Source: Phycisphaerales bacterium (GTDB lineage: Bacteria > Planctomycetota > Phycisphaerae > Phycisphaerales > UBA1924). From it: a DNA stretch of 64,000 nucleotides. A model generated the notes under the pieces. It saw nothing but the letters and a program-made list of their open reading frames with translations, was not told the origin of the DNA and ran no database searches. The position numbers were made by a program, and so were the translations under genes. How positions within the stretch are numbered: position 1 is the stretch's first letter; each line of letters begins with the position of its first letter. Where the stretch lies: NCBI GenBank assembly GCA_016709445.1, contig JADJMV010000008.1, positions 193,406-257,405 of the forward strand, given 5' to 3'. Positions 54,284-62,324 of the stretch are shown here, piece by piece.

Positions 54284-55209
54284 TCAACGGCCGAGCAGGT
54301 CTTCGAGCGCCGCACGCAGCCCGGGAAAGTCGAACGTGAAGCCCTCGCTCTCAACCGTCTCGGCACGCAGTACCGCCCGTACAGCGCGAGCTCGGGATCC
54401 GTCCGCATGACAATCGGCGCACCCAGCCTCACCATCAGCCCCGGCGCCGGCAGCCCGATCGGCCGCCCCACCGCCCTCCGCAACTCCGCCATGAAAGCCG
54501 CATTGCTCACCGGCGTCGGCGCGGTTGCAAGATACGCCCCCTGCATCGAGCCCTCGGTGATCGCCCGCTCCATGATGCGGTTCATATCCCGCTCGTGGAT
54601 CCAGCTCATCCCCTGCCGACCATGCCCAAGCCGCCCCCCCAATCCCCATCTGGCCAACCGCACCAGCCGCGGCAGAGCTGCGCCGCTCCGACCGAGCACG
54701 AACGTCGTCCGGAGCACGACGCCCCGCTGGGAGCCGAGCACCGACGCGTGAAACGCCTCCTCCCATGCGCGACCCACCGTCGGGGCGAGCCCATATCCGA
54801 ACGCCGAACCCTCATCGATCACCGCCTCCGGAGGATCACCGTAGATGTGCGCCGTCGACATCTGCACCCACACCGGCGGCGGCGACGTGCACCGCGCGAC
54901 CGCCAGCCCCAGCGTCCGTGTTGACTCCACCCGAGAGCGCAGAATCTCGTCGCAGTGATCCGGCGTCTTCACGCAATCGACCGTGCGCCCGGCGAGATTC
55001 ACCAGCGCCGCGGCCCCCTCCAGCCGCTCGACCCACGGCCCGAGCTCGCCCGGCTTCCACGCCAAGTGCTCCACACCCGCGGCGCCCGACGAGGGCCGAC
55101 GCGACAGCACCGTCACGCGCCATCCCCTCGCCGTCATCCAGCCCGAGAGCGAGCTTCCGAGAAACCCGCTCCCGCCGGCGATCACCATGCTTGGGGGTCC
55201 CGCGGACAT
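54284..55209 (-). pseudogene. TIGR01777 family NAD-dependent epimerase (frameshifted near 3' end)
   Basis: A short-chain-dehydrogenase-like epimerase of the TIGR01777/YfcH group: MVIAGGSGFLGSSL (nucleotide binding), MSTAHIYGDP, WEEAFHASV, LRTTFVLGRSG and WIHERDM. The start at 55209 is preferred; 55188 is possible. Near 54350-54354 the frame is lost: it continues to 54184 with unrelated residues, while the next frame encodes the expected family C-terminus (ESEGFTFDFPGLRAALEDLL) ending at 54284. One extra G (TTGGAG for TTGAG) would restore a protein of about 308 residues. Family members are predicted nucleotide-sugar-like epimerases without a firm substrate. It may be functional if the shift is a sequencing error. 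Confidence 0.82.
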
Positions 55210-55252
55210 CACCCCAATGGTACAATCGCCACAGGAGCGAGGAAACCGGAGA

Positions 55253-56818
55253 ATGCGCATGCGCCCAGCCCGCCCGCTCATCGGCCTCCTCGCGTCGGCC
55301 GCCTGCCTCGCAATGCCCGCCGAGGCCCAGCCGCTCTCCCACCGAGCCGATCACGCGACGCCCACCAAAGCGCTCGCCCCTCCCCCCGACCGCCAGGCCG
55401 CCGCCCGCCAAAGGGTGCAGCAATTCCTCGGCGACCTCCAGGGGTTCATCGACGACGACCCCGCCAAACGGTTCTCCGCGCTCTCCTCGCTCGCCACCGC
55501 CACCCACGACGACCCCGACGCATCCTTCGTCCTCACGAAGATGGCCATCGATGCAGGACTCGCGGCCGGCAGGCTCGAAGCCGCCGCAGACCTCGCCCGA
55601 CAACTCGCCGAAGACTTCGACCTCGATCCCCTCTCGCTCCGGACCGACCTGCTCCGCCAGGCCCTCGAACTCGCGGCGGCCGACGCCTCGCTCGAATCGC
55701 AACTCCGCATCGAGATCCGCGCCGAAGCCGCGCACCTGCTCGAGACGGCGCTCGAGTCAGACCGCCCGGACCTGGCCAGCGACATAGTCCGCATCCGCCT
55801 CGATGCCCCCGGCCCGACGCCCACTCCCGAGGAACTTGCCGACATCATCACGTGGAGCCGCCTCATCGCCGAGTGGCGGGCCGCGCTGCAACCCGCCCGC
55901 GAAGCCGCCCTCCGCCTGCTCCAAGATCCCGCCGACCCCGCGGCCAACCTCGATGTCGGCTCTTATCTCTGCTTCACCAAGGGCGATTGGGAACACGGGC
56001 TCTCCCTCCTTGCCCGCAGCGACGACCCGACACTCAACGCCCTCGCCAGCGCCCTCCTCAACACCGGCGACGATCCGCTGCGCTCCGATGCCGCCCGACG
56101 ATTTCTCGACCTCGCCGACCAACAACAAGGCCTCGCCGCCTGGCGCACCCGGCTCTTCGCCGACTCCCTCATGCGCGACGCGTACCCCGACGCTTCTCCC
56201 CTCACCCGCCTCGCCCTCGAACAGAGCCTCATCAGCCGCCCACTTTTCATCTTCGGGCCCACCACCCAAGCCGACGAGGCCTGGCAGGCCGACAACCTGC
56301 ACTTCTGGGCCAATCACGGCCACGAAGGCCCCGGCTCCTGGGCCAATGTCGGATCCCAGGACCGCCACCCCGTCCTCGTCGCCAACCGCGCCGGCTACGT
56401 CGAGACGAAGTCCACCTTCCCACCCGAGGGCGTCACGCACTACCGAATCGAAGCCTCGATCTGGAGCGACATGGCCCCCGGCGCCTCCTTCGAGTTCTGC
56501 GGCCAGCGCCTCCACCTCGGCGGCCCCGAGGGCATCTCGCTCGAGGGTGGCTGGCGACCCGCCCAGACCATCCCCCTCTTCGATGGCGACAACCGCATCG
56601 TCATCGATGGCTCGCCCCACGCCATCGCGTTCACAGTGAACGGGCAATCCGCCGGCAGCGTGAACACGCCAGTTCCCGGCCATGGCCCCCTCGTCCTCCG
56701 CGGCTGGGAGGGCCACGTCCGGTGCACCAAGCTCGTCCTCTGGGACGTCCCCGACCCCTCGCTGACCGGCTACGTGCGCAGCATCGCGGCCGGCCGCGAC
56801 CCGCGCACCCCCGGATAG
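55253..56818 (+). CDS. Exported hypothetical protein with C-terminal lectin-like domain
   Basis: A 521-residue protein with a signal peptide (PLIGLLASAACLAMPAEA). Two starts are close, 55253 and 55259; the second has better spacing from GGAG. The first 300 residues are Ala/Leu/Asp-rich helices resembling degenerate TPR repeats. The last about 200 residues are beta-rich (HYRIEASIWSDMAPGASFEF, GPLVLRGWEGHVRCTKLVL), like concanavalin-type domains found in planctomycete sugar-active proteins. No catalytic residues can be named. It is divergent from the TIGR01777 gene with only 43 bases between, so promoters must overlap. Confidence 0.72.
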   Translation: MRMRPARPLIGLLASAACLAMPAEAQPLSHRADHATPTKALAPPPDRQAAARQRVQQFLGDLQGFIDDDPAKRFSALSSLATATHDDPDASFVLTKMAIDAGLAAGRLEAAADLARQLAEDFDLDPLSLRTDLLRQALELAAADASLESQLRIEIRAEAAHLLETALESDRPDLASDIVRIRLDAPGPTPTPEELADIITWSRLIAEWRAALQPAREAALRLLQDPADPAANLDVGSYLCFTKGDWEHGLSLLARSDDPTLNALASALLNTGDDPLRSDAARRFLDLADQQQGLAAWRTRLFADSLMRDAYPDASPLTRLALEQSLISRPLFIFGPTTQADEAWQADNLHFWANHGHEGPGSWANVGSQDRHPVLVANRAGYVETKSTFPPEGVTHYRIEASIWSDMAPGASFEFCGQRLHLGGPEGISLEGGWRPAQTIPLFDGDNRIVIDGSPHAIAFTVNGQSAGSVNTPVPGHGPLVLRGWEGHVRCTKLVLWDVPDPSLTGYVRSIAAGRDPRTPG

Positions 56819-56850
56819 GGGGCGCGGGGCCGCGTCTGCCGCCCCACCGA

Positions 56851-57138
56851 TCACACCCGGGCGTGCGCCTCCGCAGTCGTCGGGTCGATCACCGTCACGA
56901 TCTCGGAGATCCGGTCGGCCGGGAACCCGCCCCGCTTGGCGTGCTCGCGGATCATCTCCGGGTTCGGCGAAATGTAAACGCAGTAGAGTTTGTCAGCGGT
57001 CACGTAGCTCTGCACCCACTGAATGGTGGGTCCCAGTTCCCGCAGCACCCCGCAAGAAGCCTGCGAGATCCCCTGAAGCTGCGCGCGGCTGAGATTCCCG
57101 GCCCCCGGGATGTTCCGCTCGATCACGTACTTCGGCAT
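56851..57138 (-). CDS. DUF4242 family protein
   Basis: A 95-residue protein: MPKYVIERNIPGAG, then an AQLQGISQASCGVLRELG helix and WVQSYVTADKLYCVYISP. This matches the DUF4242 family (ferredoxin-like fold; a streptomycete relative binds nickel). It is divergent from the TetR-type regulator gene, a common arrangement for regulator and target. AGGAAAGGAAA lies before the start. Metal binding is possible but unproven here. Confidence 0.85.
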   Translation of the reverse strand: MPKYVIERNIPGAGNLSRAQLQGISQASCGVLRELGPTIQWVQSYVTADKLYCVYISPNPEMIREHAKRGGFPADRISEIVTVIDPTTAEAHARV

Positions 57139-57230
57139 AGCTGTTTCCTTTCCTGATTCCTATGTTCCCGCGGCTCACCTCCCGGCCGCGTGTTGCATTC
57201 GACGATACGGAGCAGACGCCCAAAGGCCAC

Positions 57231-57258
57231 TTGACTTGCGATCCCGTCCTGATTGACT
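57231..57258. promoter_or_regulatory. Direct TTGACT repeat between divergent DUF4242 and TetR genes
   Basis: TTGACT occurs at 57231-57236 and 57253-57258, a 22-base period, inside the 222-base divergent region. It may be a regulator-binding site or a -35 element; no matching -10 box is obvious. Low confidence. Confidence 0.3.
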
Positions 57259-57360
57259 ACCGGTACACAGGGCCCGGACTCGGAGTTTGTCATGCGGAAT
57301 CGAGCGGGCACACCAAGACCGCCGCCGCCGCCCGCCCCGTGCCACGCCAAGGAGCAGCCG

Positions 57361-57945
57361 ATGCCCCCGACCACCCGTGAACAGCTCATGACCGCCGCCT
57401 TCGACGTGTTCCAACGCGACGGCTTCCATGAGGTCGGGCTGGAGCAGATCCTCGACGTCGCCTGCGTGAGCAAGACCACGTTCTACAACCACTTCGAAAG
57501 CAAGGACGACCTTGTCCTCGCGCTCCTGAGCTGGCGCGACCGCTGGTGGCGGGACGAGTTCGTCGAGCTGCTGCGGCGCCACGGGGGCGAGCGCCCCCGC
57601 GACCAGCTCCTCGCCCTCGGGCCCGCGCTCGAAGAGATGTTCGCCTCGGGCGAGTTCCACGGGTGTGTCTTCGTCAATGTCGCGGTGGAGTACCGCCGGG
57701 CCGGCAGCCCCGCCAACCGGGCCGCCGTGCTGCACAAGCAGTCGATGGAGGGCGTCATCCGCCAGCTCGCGGCCTACGCCGGCGCGAGCGATCCGACCTC
57801 GCTCGCCCAGGAGTTCTCTGTTGTGCTGGAGGGCGCCTATGTCACGCGCTCGGTGACGGGGAACCCCAAGGCCGCGGAGATCGCCGGGCGCCTCGCGACC
57901 TCGATCGTCGAACGCCACCTGCCGGCACCCGCGCCGCTGGCATGA
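57361..57945 (+). CDS. TetR/AcrR family transcriptional regulator
   Basis: A 194-residue repressor-type protein. The ATG at 57361 follows AAGGAG by six bases. The N-terminal HTH has the usual pattern REQLMTAAFDVFQRDGFHEV then DVACVSKTTFYNHFESKDDL. The C-terminal ligand/dimer domain has EYRRAGSPANRAAV and LEGAYVTRSV, close to TetR members that respond to small hydrophobic or electrophilic compounds. It is divergent from DUF4242, which it may control, and 52 bases from the convergent acylase gene. Confidence 0.93.
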   Translation: MPPTTREQLMTAAFDVFQRDGFHEVGLEQILDVACVSKTTFYNHFESKDDLVLALLSWRDRWWRDEFVELLRRHGGERPRDQLLALGPALEEMFASGEFHGCVFVNVAVEYRRAGSPANRAAVLHKQSMEGVIRQLAAYAGASDPTSLAQEFSVVLEGAYVTRSVTGNPKAAEIAGRLATSIVERHLPAPAPLA

Positions 57946-57997
57946 CGGGGACCCCCCGTCCGGCCGGTCAAGGCGGGCATGGGCCGCATGTTCCGGC

Positions 57998-60163
57998 CTA
58001 CTCGCCCGGGTGGTAGGTCCGCACCGCGTGCGCCCGCACATCCTCCGCCGTGAACCACGCCTGCTTGAAGTGTCCCGACGCGTAGATCGGCGCCTGGTCG
58101 AGGTAGTGCGCGCTTCCCGGGTCGGTGCTCGCGCCATAGGGCACGATCGAGGCGGCCCGCACGGGATCGCCGAACTCGACCACCGACGCATACCCATGAC
58201 CGTGGAATCCGTAGCGGAGCTTGGTGCCCTGCGCCCTGGCGATGAAAGTGAACACCAGCCCGGCCGCTCCGTGCCCGCCGGCGACGGGCAGGCTCTCGCG
58301 ATCGTCCGACCAGGGCTTGGCCGGGTCCGGCCCCGGACGCTGGTGCCGGTTCACATCCCCCCACGGCACCCGCCACGTCTGGAACGACTTGTCGAGCATG
58401 CCCAGGAGCGAGACCAGCGTCGGGGCGCAGTCCTCGTCCTTGAGCGAGTGCGTCGCGATGCGGGGAAGCGACAGCTCGAACCAGAGCATGTAGAGCGTCG
58501 TCGGCACCGAGTCCGCGGCCGCACGCTTGTCCCATGCCAGCAACGCCTCCATCGGCTCGCGGAGCTGCTCGAAGGCAGGCCCGTCCTTGGCCTCCAGCGC
58601 ACGCCAAGACCGCTCGAGCTGCGGAAGCAAATCGTCCGCCGAATACACATACGTGTCGAACGCCGCGGCCGTGAGATCTTCGAAGCTGAACCGCTCCGGG
58701 CGGCCAAGAATCGCGTGCGACATGACGACGCGGTAGTTGTGCTCGTCCGGCCCGACCAGGGGCTTGGGGAACGCGCCCGGGTCCGGGTTGCCATCGGCAC
58801 TGGTCTCGAAGGGTGTGGAATTGCAGCTCTGGATGAAGCCGCACGACGGGTTCAGCACCTGGGGCAGCTCGCTGAGCGCGTAGTACCCCCGCCACTCGGT
58901 CCGGGGGTCCGAGCCATCCACCGGGCTCGACCAGTCGAACTTGTCGGACCGGCGCGGGATGGCGCCGTTGTAGACATAGAAGATGTTGCCGTCGGCGTCG
59001 GCGTAGATGACGTTGTGGAAGCAGAGACCGAGTCGGCCGATCGCGGCCTTGAACTCGTCGAGATTCTGCGCCTTGCTCATCGCGTACCACTGGCCGAGCA
59101 GCCCGCCGTCGTCGGGGTCGTCGCCGACCCTGGACACCCGGAGCGCGATGTAGCGCCCGCCGGCCTTGCCCACGATCGGACCCTGATGCGTCTTCACAAA
59201 CCGCACCCGGCGCGGCTCGACCTTCCCATCCGCCCCCAGCACCCCGATCGTGTCCGTCCACGCCGTCGCGGTGCGGCGCCCGGCGCCATACCGGTAGGTG
59301 AGCGGCGCCTTCGGATCGTCGAAGTCCACCGCGTATGTGTCCGCGATGTCCGGGTAGTTGACCGTCAGCGACCAGCCCAGCCGCGCATTGTGCCCGATGA
59401 TCGGCATGAGCCCCCGCCCGTAGGCCGCCATCCCCGTGAAGTCCCACCCCTCGTCCGAGCGCAGGTGCGCCTCGTACGGCGCGGTCAGCGGGATGTGCGG
59501 GTTGATGAAGAGCATGGCGTGGCCGGGGCCGCCGCCCTCCCCCACTGTCCGGCTCGGCGCGAGGGCCCACGCGTTGGAGCCATCGATGGGGCTCGAGACA
59601 CCGGGGAGCGCGGAGTCGTCGATGCCGGTGACGGCCTGCACCGCGGCCTGGCCCATGTAGACATTGAATCCGAGTTCGGCCGCGAAAAACCACCAGGGCT
59701 CGAAGTGGTGCAGGAGCTTGGGCTCGGCGCCGGGGTTGTCGCGCAGGTAGAGGTCGAGCGCGTCGGCGCCGGCCTGGCAGAGGGCCCGGAGCTTGGGGTT
59801 GGCGCGGTCGTATTCCGCTTGGGCGCGCCGGGGGATCTCCAGCGCGTGGACGAGGCGATCCCAGCCGAGGCCGGCTTCGCCATAGACCTCGGCCGCGCGG
59901 CCCAGGCTCACGATGAGGCACTGCTCGATCGTGGGAAACTCGTCCTCGGCGCGGGCATACATGAACCCGAAGACGGCGGCCTCGTCGGTCGGGCCGGAGA
60001 TGTGCGGCACGCCGAACTCGTCCCGGGCAATGGCCACGCTCGCGGCCATGGTCTCGGCACGCCGGGGAAAGGACTCGGGCGCCGCGTCCTGGGCGATGGC
60101 GCAGCGGAGGAGGAGGAGCGTGGCGAAGGCAGAGCAGACAGCGGTGCGGAGGGTGGGGCGCAT
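57998..60163 (-). CDS. Penicillin acylase family (S45) hydrolase, exported
   Basis: A 721-residue Ntn-hydrolase precursor. The start at 60163 gives a signal peptide (AVCSAFATLLLLRCAIAQ). The alpha part has ARDEFGVPHISGPTDEAA; autocatalytic cleavage is expected before S196 in IDGSNAWA, which becomes the N-terminal nucleophile of the beta chain. FHNVIYADADGNIFYVYNG, found in the middle, is also typical. Family members hydrolyse amide bonds of penicillins, acyl-homoserine lactones or lipopeptides in the periplasm; the subgroup here resembles the acylase/AHL-acylase branch but specificity is unknown. Confidence 0.9.
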   Translation of the reverse strand: MRPTLRTAVCSAFATLLLLRCAIAQDAAPESFPRRAETMAASVAIARDEFGVPHISGPTDEAAVFGFMYARAEDEFPTIEQCLIVSLGRAAEVYGEAGLGWDRLVHALEIPRRAQAEYDRANPKLRALCQAGADALDLYLRDNPGAEPKLLHHFEPWWFFAAELGFNVYMGQAAVQAVTGIDDSALPGVSSPIDGSNAWALAPSRTVGEGGGPGHAMLFINPHIPLTAPYEAHLRSDEGWDFTGMAAYGRGLMPIIGHNARLGWSLTVNYPDIADTYAVDFDDPKAPLTYRYGAGRRTATAWTDTIGVLGADGKVEPRRVRFVKTHQGPIVGKAGGRYIALRVSRVGDDPDDGGLLGQWYAMSKAQNLDEFKAAIGRLGLCFHNVIYADADGNIFYVYNGAIPRRSDKFDWSSPVDGSDPRTEWRGYYALSELPQVLNPSCGFIQSCNSTPFETSADGNPDPGAFPKPLVGPDEHNYRVVMSHAILGRPERFSFEDLTAAAFDTYVYSADDLLPQLERSWRALEAKDGPAFEQLREPMEALLAWDKRAAADSVPTTLYMLWFELSLPRIATHSLKDEDCAPTLVSLLGMLDKSFQTWRVPWGDVNRHQRPGPDPAKPWSDDRESLPVAGGHGAAGLVFTFIARAQGTKLRYGFHGHGYASVVEFGDPVRAASIVPYGASTDPGSAHYLDQAPIYASGHFKQAWFTAEDVRAHAVRTYHPGE

Positions 60164-60305
60164 GGGTGGATTGCACCACGCCGGGCGCGAGATTGCAAGC
60201 GGCATGGGGTGCATTTGAAAATGCCGTGCGGGTGGCTTGGAGAGCCGGGCGCGACGAGTTCACCGCGGAGTGCGCGGAGTTTCGCTGAGTGGGGTGAGGC
60301 GCGGG

Positions 60306-60695
60306 TCAACTGGTGTCGGGGGGCTCGGCCAGGAACTGCTCGGCGAGAGCGAGGGCTTTGGCGAGGTCGGCGTCGGTGAGGTTGGCGGCGAAGTCGTCGA
60401 GTTCCGTGTCGTCGAGGGCGTCGAGTTCGGCGTCTTCGAGGGCGTCGAGTTCGTCGTCGGTGAGTTCGTCTTCGTCGGGGTCGTCGGAGATGTCGTAGCC
60501 GCAGGCGCGGAGGGTGGCGAGGGCTTGGTTGAGGGCGGTGGAGAGGTGGGAAGGGGAAGGGGTGATGGGGTGAGTGGGTGAAGGGGTGATGGCGACTGGG
60601 TCGGCGTTCGCCGATTCCGAGCCCCCGGCTTCAGCCGGGGTTGGAGCGGCCGCCCGTGGCGGTGTGTCGCCGTGCGGCGGCGCTGGCGGGTGCAT
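60306..60695 (-). CDS. Small acidic-repeat protein, function unknown
   Basis: A 129-residue frame. The C-terminal 75 residues look real: a helix (STALNQALATLRACGYDI), then strongly acidic short repeats (DELTDDELDALEDAELDALD, DDTELDDF) and a final helix (LAKALALAEQFLAE). The N-terminal half is made of repeat DNA: PTPAEAGGSES is the translation of a palindromic element, and TPSPTHPITPSPSH of a simple CACCCCTTC-type tract. The only ATG (60695) sits at the edge of another palindrome, so the true start is uncertain. Calcium binding or mimicry of nucleic acid are possibilities without proof. Confidence 0.5.
   Translation of the reverse strand: MHPPAPPHGDTPPRAAAPTPAEAGGSESANADPVAITPSPTHPITPSPSHLSTALNQALATLRACGYDISDDPDEDELTDDELDALEDAELDALDDTELDDFAANLTDADLAKALALAEQFLAEPPDTS
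60623..60640. repeat. REP-like palindrome
   Basis: CCCCGGCT and AGCCGGGG separated by two bases form an 8-bp hairpin inside the N-terminal part of the acidic-repeat frame. Similar GC-rich palindromes of this kind are scattered between genes in planctomycetes (general knowledge, not searched). Confidence 0.55.
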
Positions 60696-60726
60696 GCCGC
60701 TCCCCGGGCTGACGCCCCGCGGCTCT
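60696..60726. repeat. REP-like palindrome (GAGCCGCGGGGCGTCAGCCC type)
   Basis: On the minus strand the element starts GAGCCGCGGGGC, continues GTCAGCCCGGGG and ends AGCGGC, so its ends and its centre are both inverted repeats. Its edge touches the start codon of the acidic-repeat frame. It resembles widespread planctomycete intergenic palindromes. The remaining gap to 60927 is GC-rich with no gene seen. Confidence 0.5.
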
Positions 60727-60927
60727 GAGGTGCGGGCTCGGGATCGTTAGGGATCGGCGGAGTCTCGGGGCCCGGTGACGCACCTCCCCGACCCGGCCTG
60801 AAGGTCGAGTCGCCCCCTCGGCGGGGCGGAGGAGGATCTCGCGGGGCGGGAGGCGGCGCGCGGGTGGGAGGTGACGCGGAGGAGGTGTTGGCGCAGCGGC
60901 GGCGTTCGGCGGGGTCGGGAGCTTCCT

Positions 60928-61245
60928 TCATGCTTCGCGGAGTGCCTCGGCGGCCTCGCGGCGGAGCTGGTCGGCCCAGACCTGGTGCTGGAGGGCGCGG
61001 AGCGACTGGATCAGCTCGACCTGGGCCTGGATGTGGGGCTGGGCGAACCAGTGGGCGAGGCCGAGGAGGGAGAGCTTGTGGGCCGCGGCGGTGGAGGGGA
61101 GGTCGGAGGCGGGGTCGAAGAGGGCGGTGAGGAGGGTACGGTCAGGGTCCGATAAAGATGAAGGCTGAAGGATGAAAGATGAGCTGGCGGCGGTTAGACC
61201 GGCCGCGGGGGGAGGGGAGGTGGGGTTGGAAGGGGTGGCGGCCAT
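60928..61245 (-). CDS. Small hypothetical helical protein
   Basis: A 105-residue frame starting at ATG 61245, about 20 bases after a predicted transcription start; in-frame starts at 61278 and 61296 fall within the promoter itself. The first 40 residues are low complexity (Pro/Ser/Thr, including SSFILQPSSLS from a GATGAAGG-type simple repeat). The last 70 residues are an ordered helical domain: DPDRTLLTALFDPASDLPST, then AAAHKLSLLGLAHWFAQPHI and QVWADQLRREAAEAL. The helical part has a Trp/Phe-containing hairpin that could bind DNA or protein; no family is recognised. It is upstream of, and probably co-transcribed with, the acidic-repeat gene. Confidence 0.55.
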   Translation of the reverse strand: MAATPSNPTSPPPAAGLTAASSSFILQPSSLSDPDRTLLTALFDPASDLPSTAAAHKLSLLGLAHWFAQPHIQAQVELIQSLRALQHQVWADQLRREAAEALREA

Positions 61246-61273
61246 GGACGGGATTTGATCGGCTTTCTGGTGG

Positions 61274-61301
61274 AGCATACCGTACTGTTGCCTCACGTCA
61301 A
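61274..61301 (-). promoter_or_regulatory. Sigma-70-type promoter for the small-protein pair
   Basis: Minus-strand TTGACG (61301-61296), a 16-base spacer and TATGCT (61279-61274) form a good vegetative promoter. Its position supports the internal start at 61245 for the following gene. Confidence 0.55.
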
Positions 61302-61611
61302 GAAACTGGCGAGCTTTTTTGGAAAGTGTCAGGCATGGATGCCATCGACGGGCGGCTTTGGGAGCGAAGTGGTAGCATGACCCGGCCGAGCCGCAGGTCT
61401 GGCGTCGGAGCGTGAGACAGCGGGAGAGGCGGCCTAGTTAGGCAAGGAAAGCCGGATAGGCTGGGGTACCAGAAGCCGGCGTGTGCGGGGTCAAGATCAC
61501 CGAACGGCCGGACTGCGGCAGATACGCGAGATTCTTCGAGCTTCTGGAGGAGAGGGCGATGGACGAGCAAGGGCTTCAATATGAAGGCAGCGATACCTTC
61601 ATCTCCCGTGT
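61302..61611. other. Non-coding stretch with no recognised feature
   Basis: Short frames exist on both strands but none has a convincing start, composition or motif. GC content falls noticeably from here onward. It marks the boundary between the small-gene/repeat zone and the broken TIR gene. Confidence 0.5.
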
Positions 61612-62324
61612 TCAGGTCTTCTTGCCGTGCTTCTTCTGCGAAGGCTGCTTCGTTGCCGGCCTCATCTTGGCTGCCGGCGGCTTTCCGACCGGATTCTCAT
61701 CACGATCGTGCAGCTCGCCCTCCTTGTCGTTCTCAAATAGCCATTGGTCTGTCAATAGCGGCTTGAGCTCCCAGGGCGCTTCCTCATAGAACGGTCCCGC
61801 CAAGTACCTCTCCCGTCGAACCTGTCCACTGGACGCAGCAGCAAGCAGCCACCTGAGCTTCTCGTCGTCCTTCATAGATGTCCATTCAGCTGAGAAACGC
61901 TTGTGGACGTCATTGGTTTCCTTGAAGGACCCAGCGTTTCGCGTACCCTCAATCCACGCGGTCACACGCAGCAATCGGAACATGTCCCCCGAGTCAAGCG
62001 TGCTCAGCAACTTGTCCCTTGACCCCTTGAAACCGACCGGAAAGTGCCGGAGGATCTGGCGTCTCCAGGCGCACGAGCAAGCGAGCCTTGTTCAGAGTAA
62101 AAGACGCTCCAACCTCTTGCTGGCAAATCGCTCGCAATGAACTCCTTGGTGACGAGGCCAACGAAGGCGTCGCACCTTCGCAAAGCGTTCCAGATCTCTT
62201 CGTACCAGTCCCCACCGCCACCGATGTCGTCGGTAGCAGGAAGCATGAGTAATGCTTCCTCGAGTTCGGCCTTGATCTCCGCGGCCAACTTGGCGTTCTT
62301 GCTACTGTAGCTCAGGAAGATCAT
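61612..62324 (-). pseudogene. TIR-domain protein, broken by two frameshifts
   Basis: From ATG 62324 the protein begins as a clear TIR-like domain: MIFLSYSSKNAKLAAEIKAE, GGGDWYEEIWNALRRCDAF and VGLVTKEFIAS. Near 62124-62130 the pattern moves to a second frame (CQQEVGASFTLNKARLLVRL, with the Cys-x-x-Glu where NADase TIRs carry their catalytic Glu). Near 62053-62066 it moves to a third frame (HFPVGFKGSRDKLLSTL) and runs to 61612, ending in a Lys-rich tail. The first frame is also open upstream to 62567 or beyond, with protein-like sequence (RGYVWTVSRLFDIKPAERA), so the original protein may have had an N-terminal domain. TIR proteins of this kind often serve in anti-phage defence by consuming NAD+. 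As written the gene is inactive. Confidence 0.68.

Noticed and set aside
20236..54354. Programmed frameshifting as a common explanation for the broken genes
   Set aside because: The sites differ in direction and context, no canonical X-XXY-YYZ slippery heptamer with downstream structure was seen, and independent indels are simpler.
51929..54751. Plus-strand frame of 940 codons opposite ftsL, the LysM gene and rsmH
   Set aside because: Antisense to three supported genes, with low-complexity Arg/Pro/Ser composition.
58010..60379. Plus-strand frame of about 790 codons opposite the penicillin acylase gene
   Set aside because: The minus-strand acylase has a signal peptide and catalytic Ser; the plus frame has no recognisable motif.
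60420..60480. Possible CRISPR or tandem DNA array
   Set aside because: The repeats are short GTCGAG-type units that encode an acidic peptide repeat; no spacers or constant direct repeats are present.
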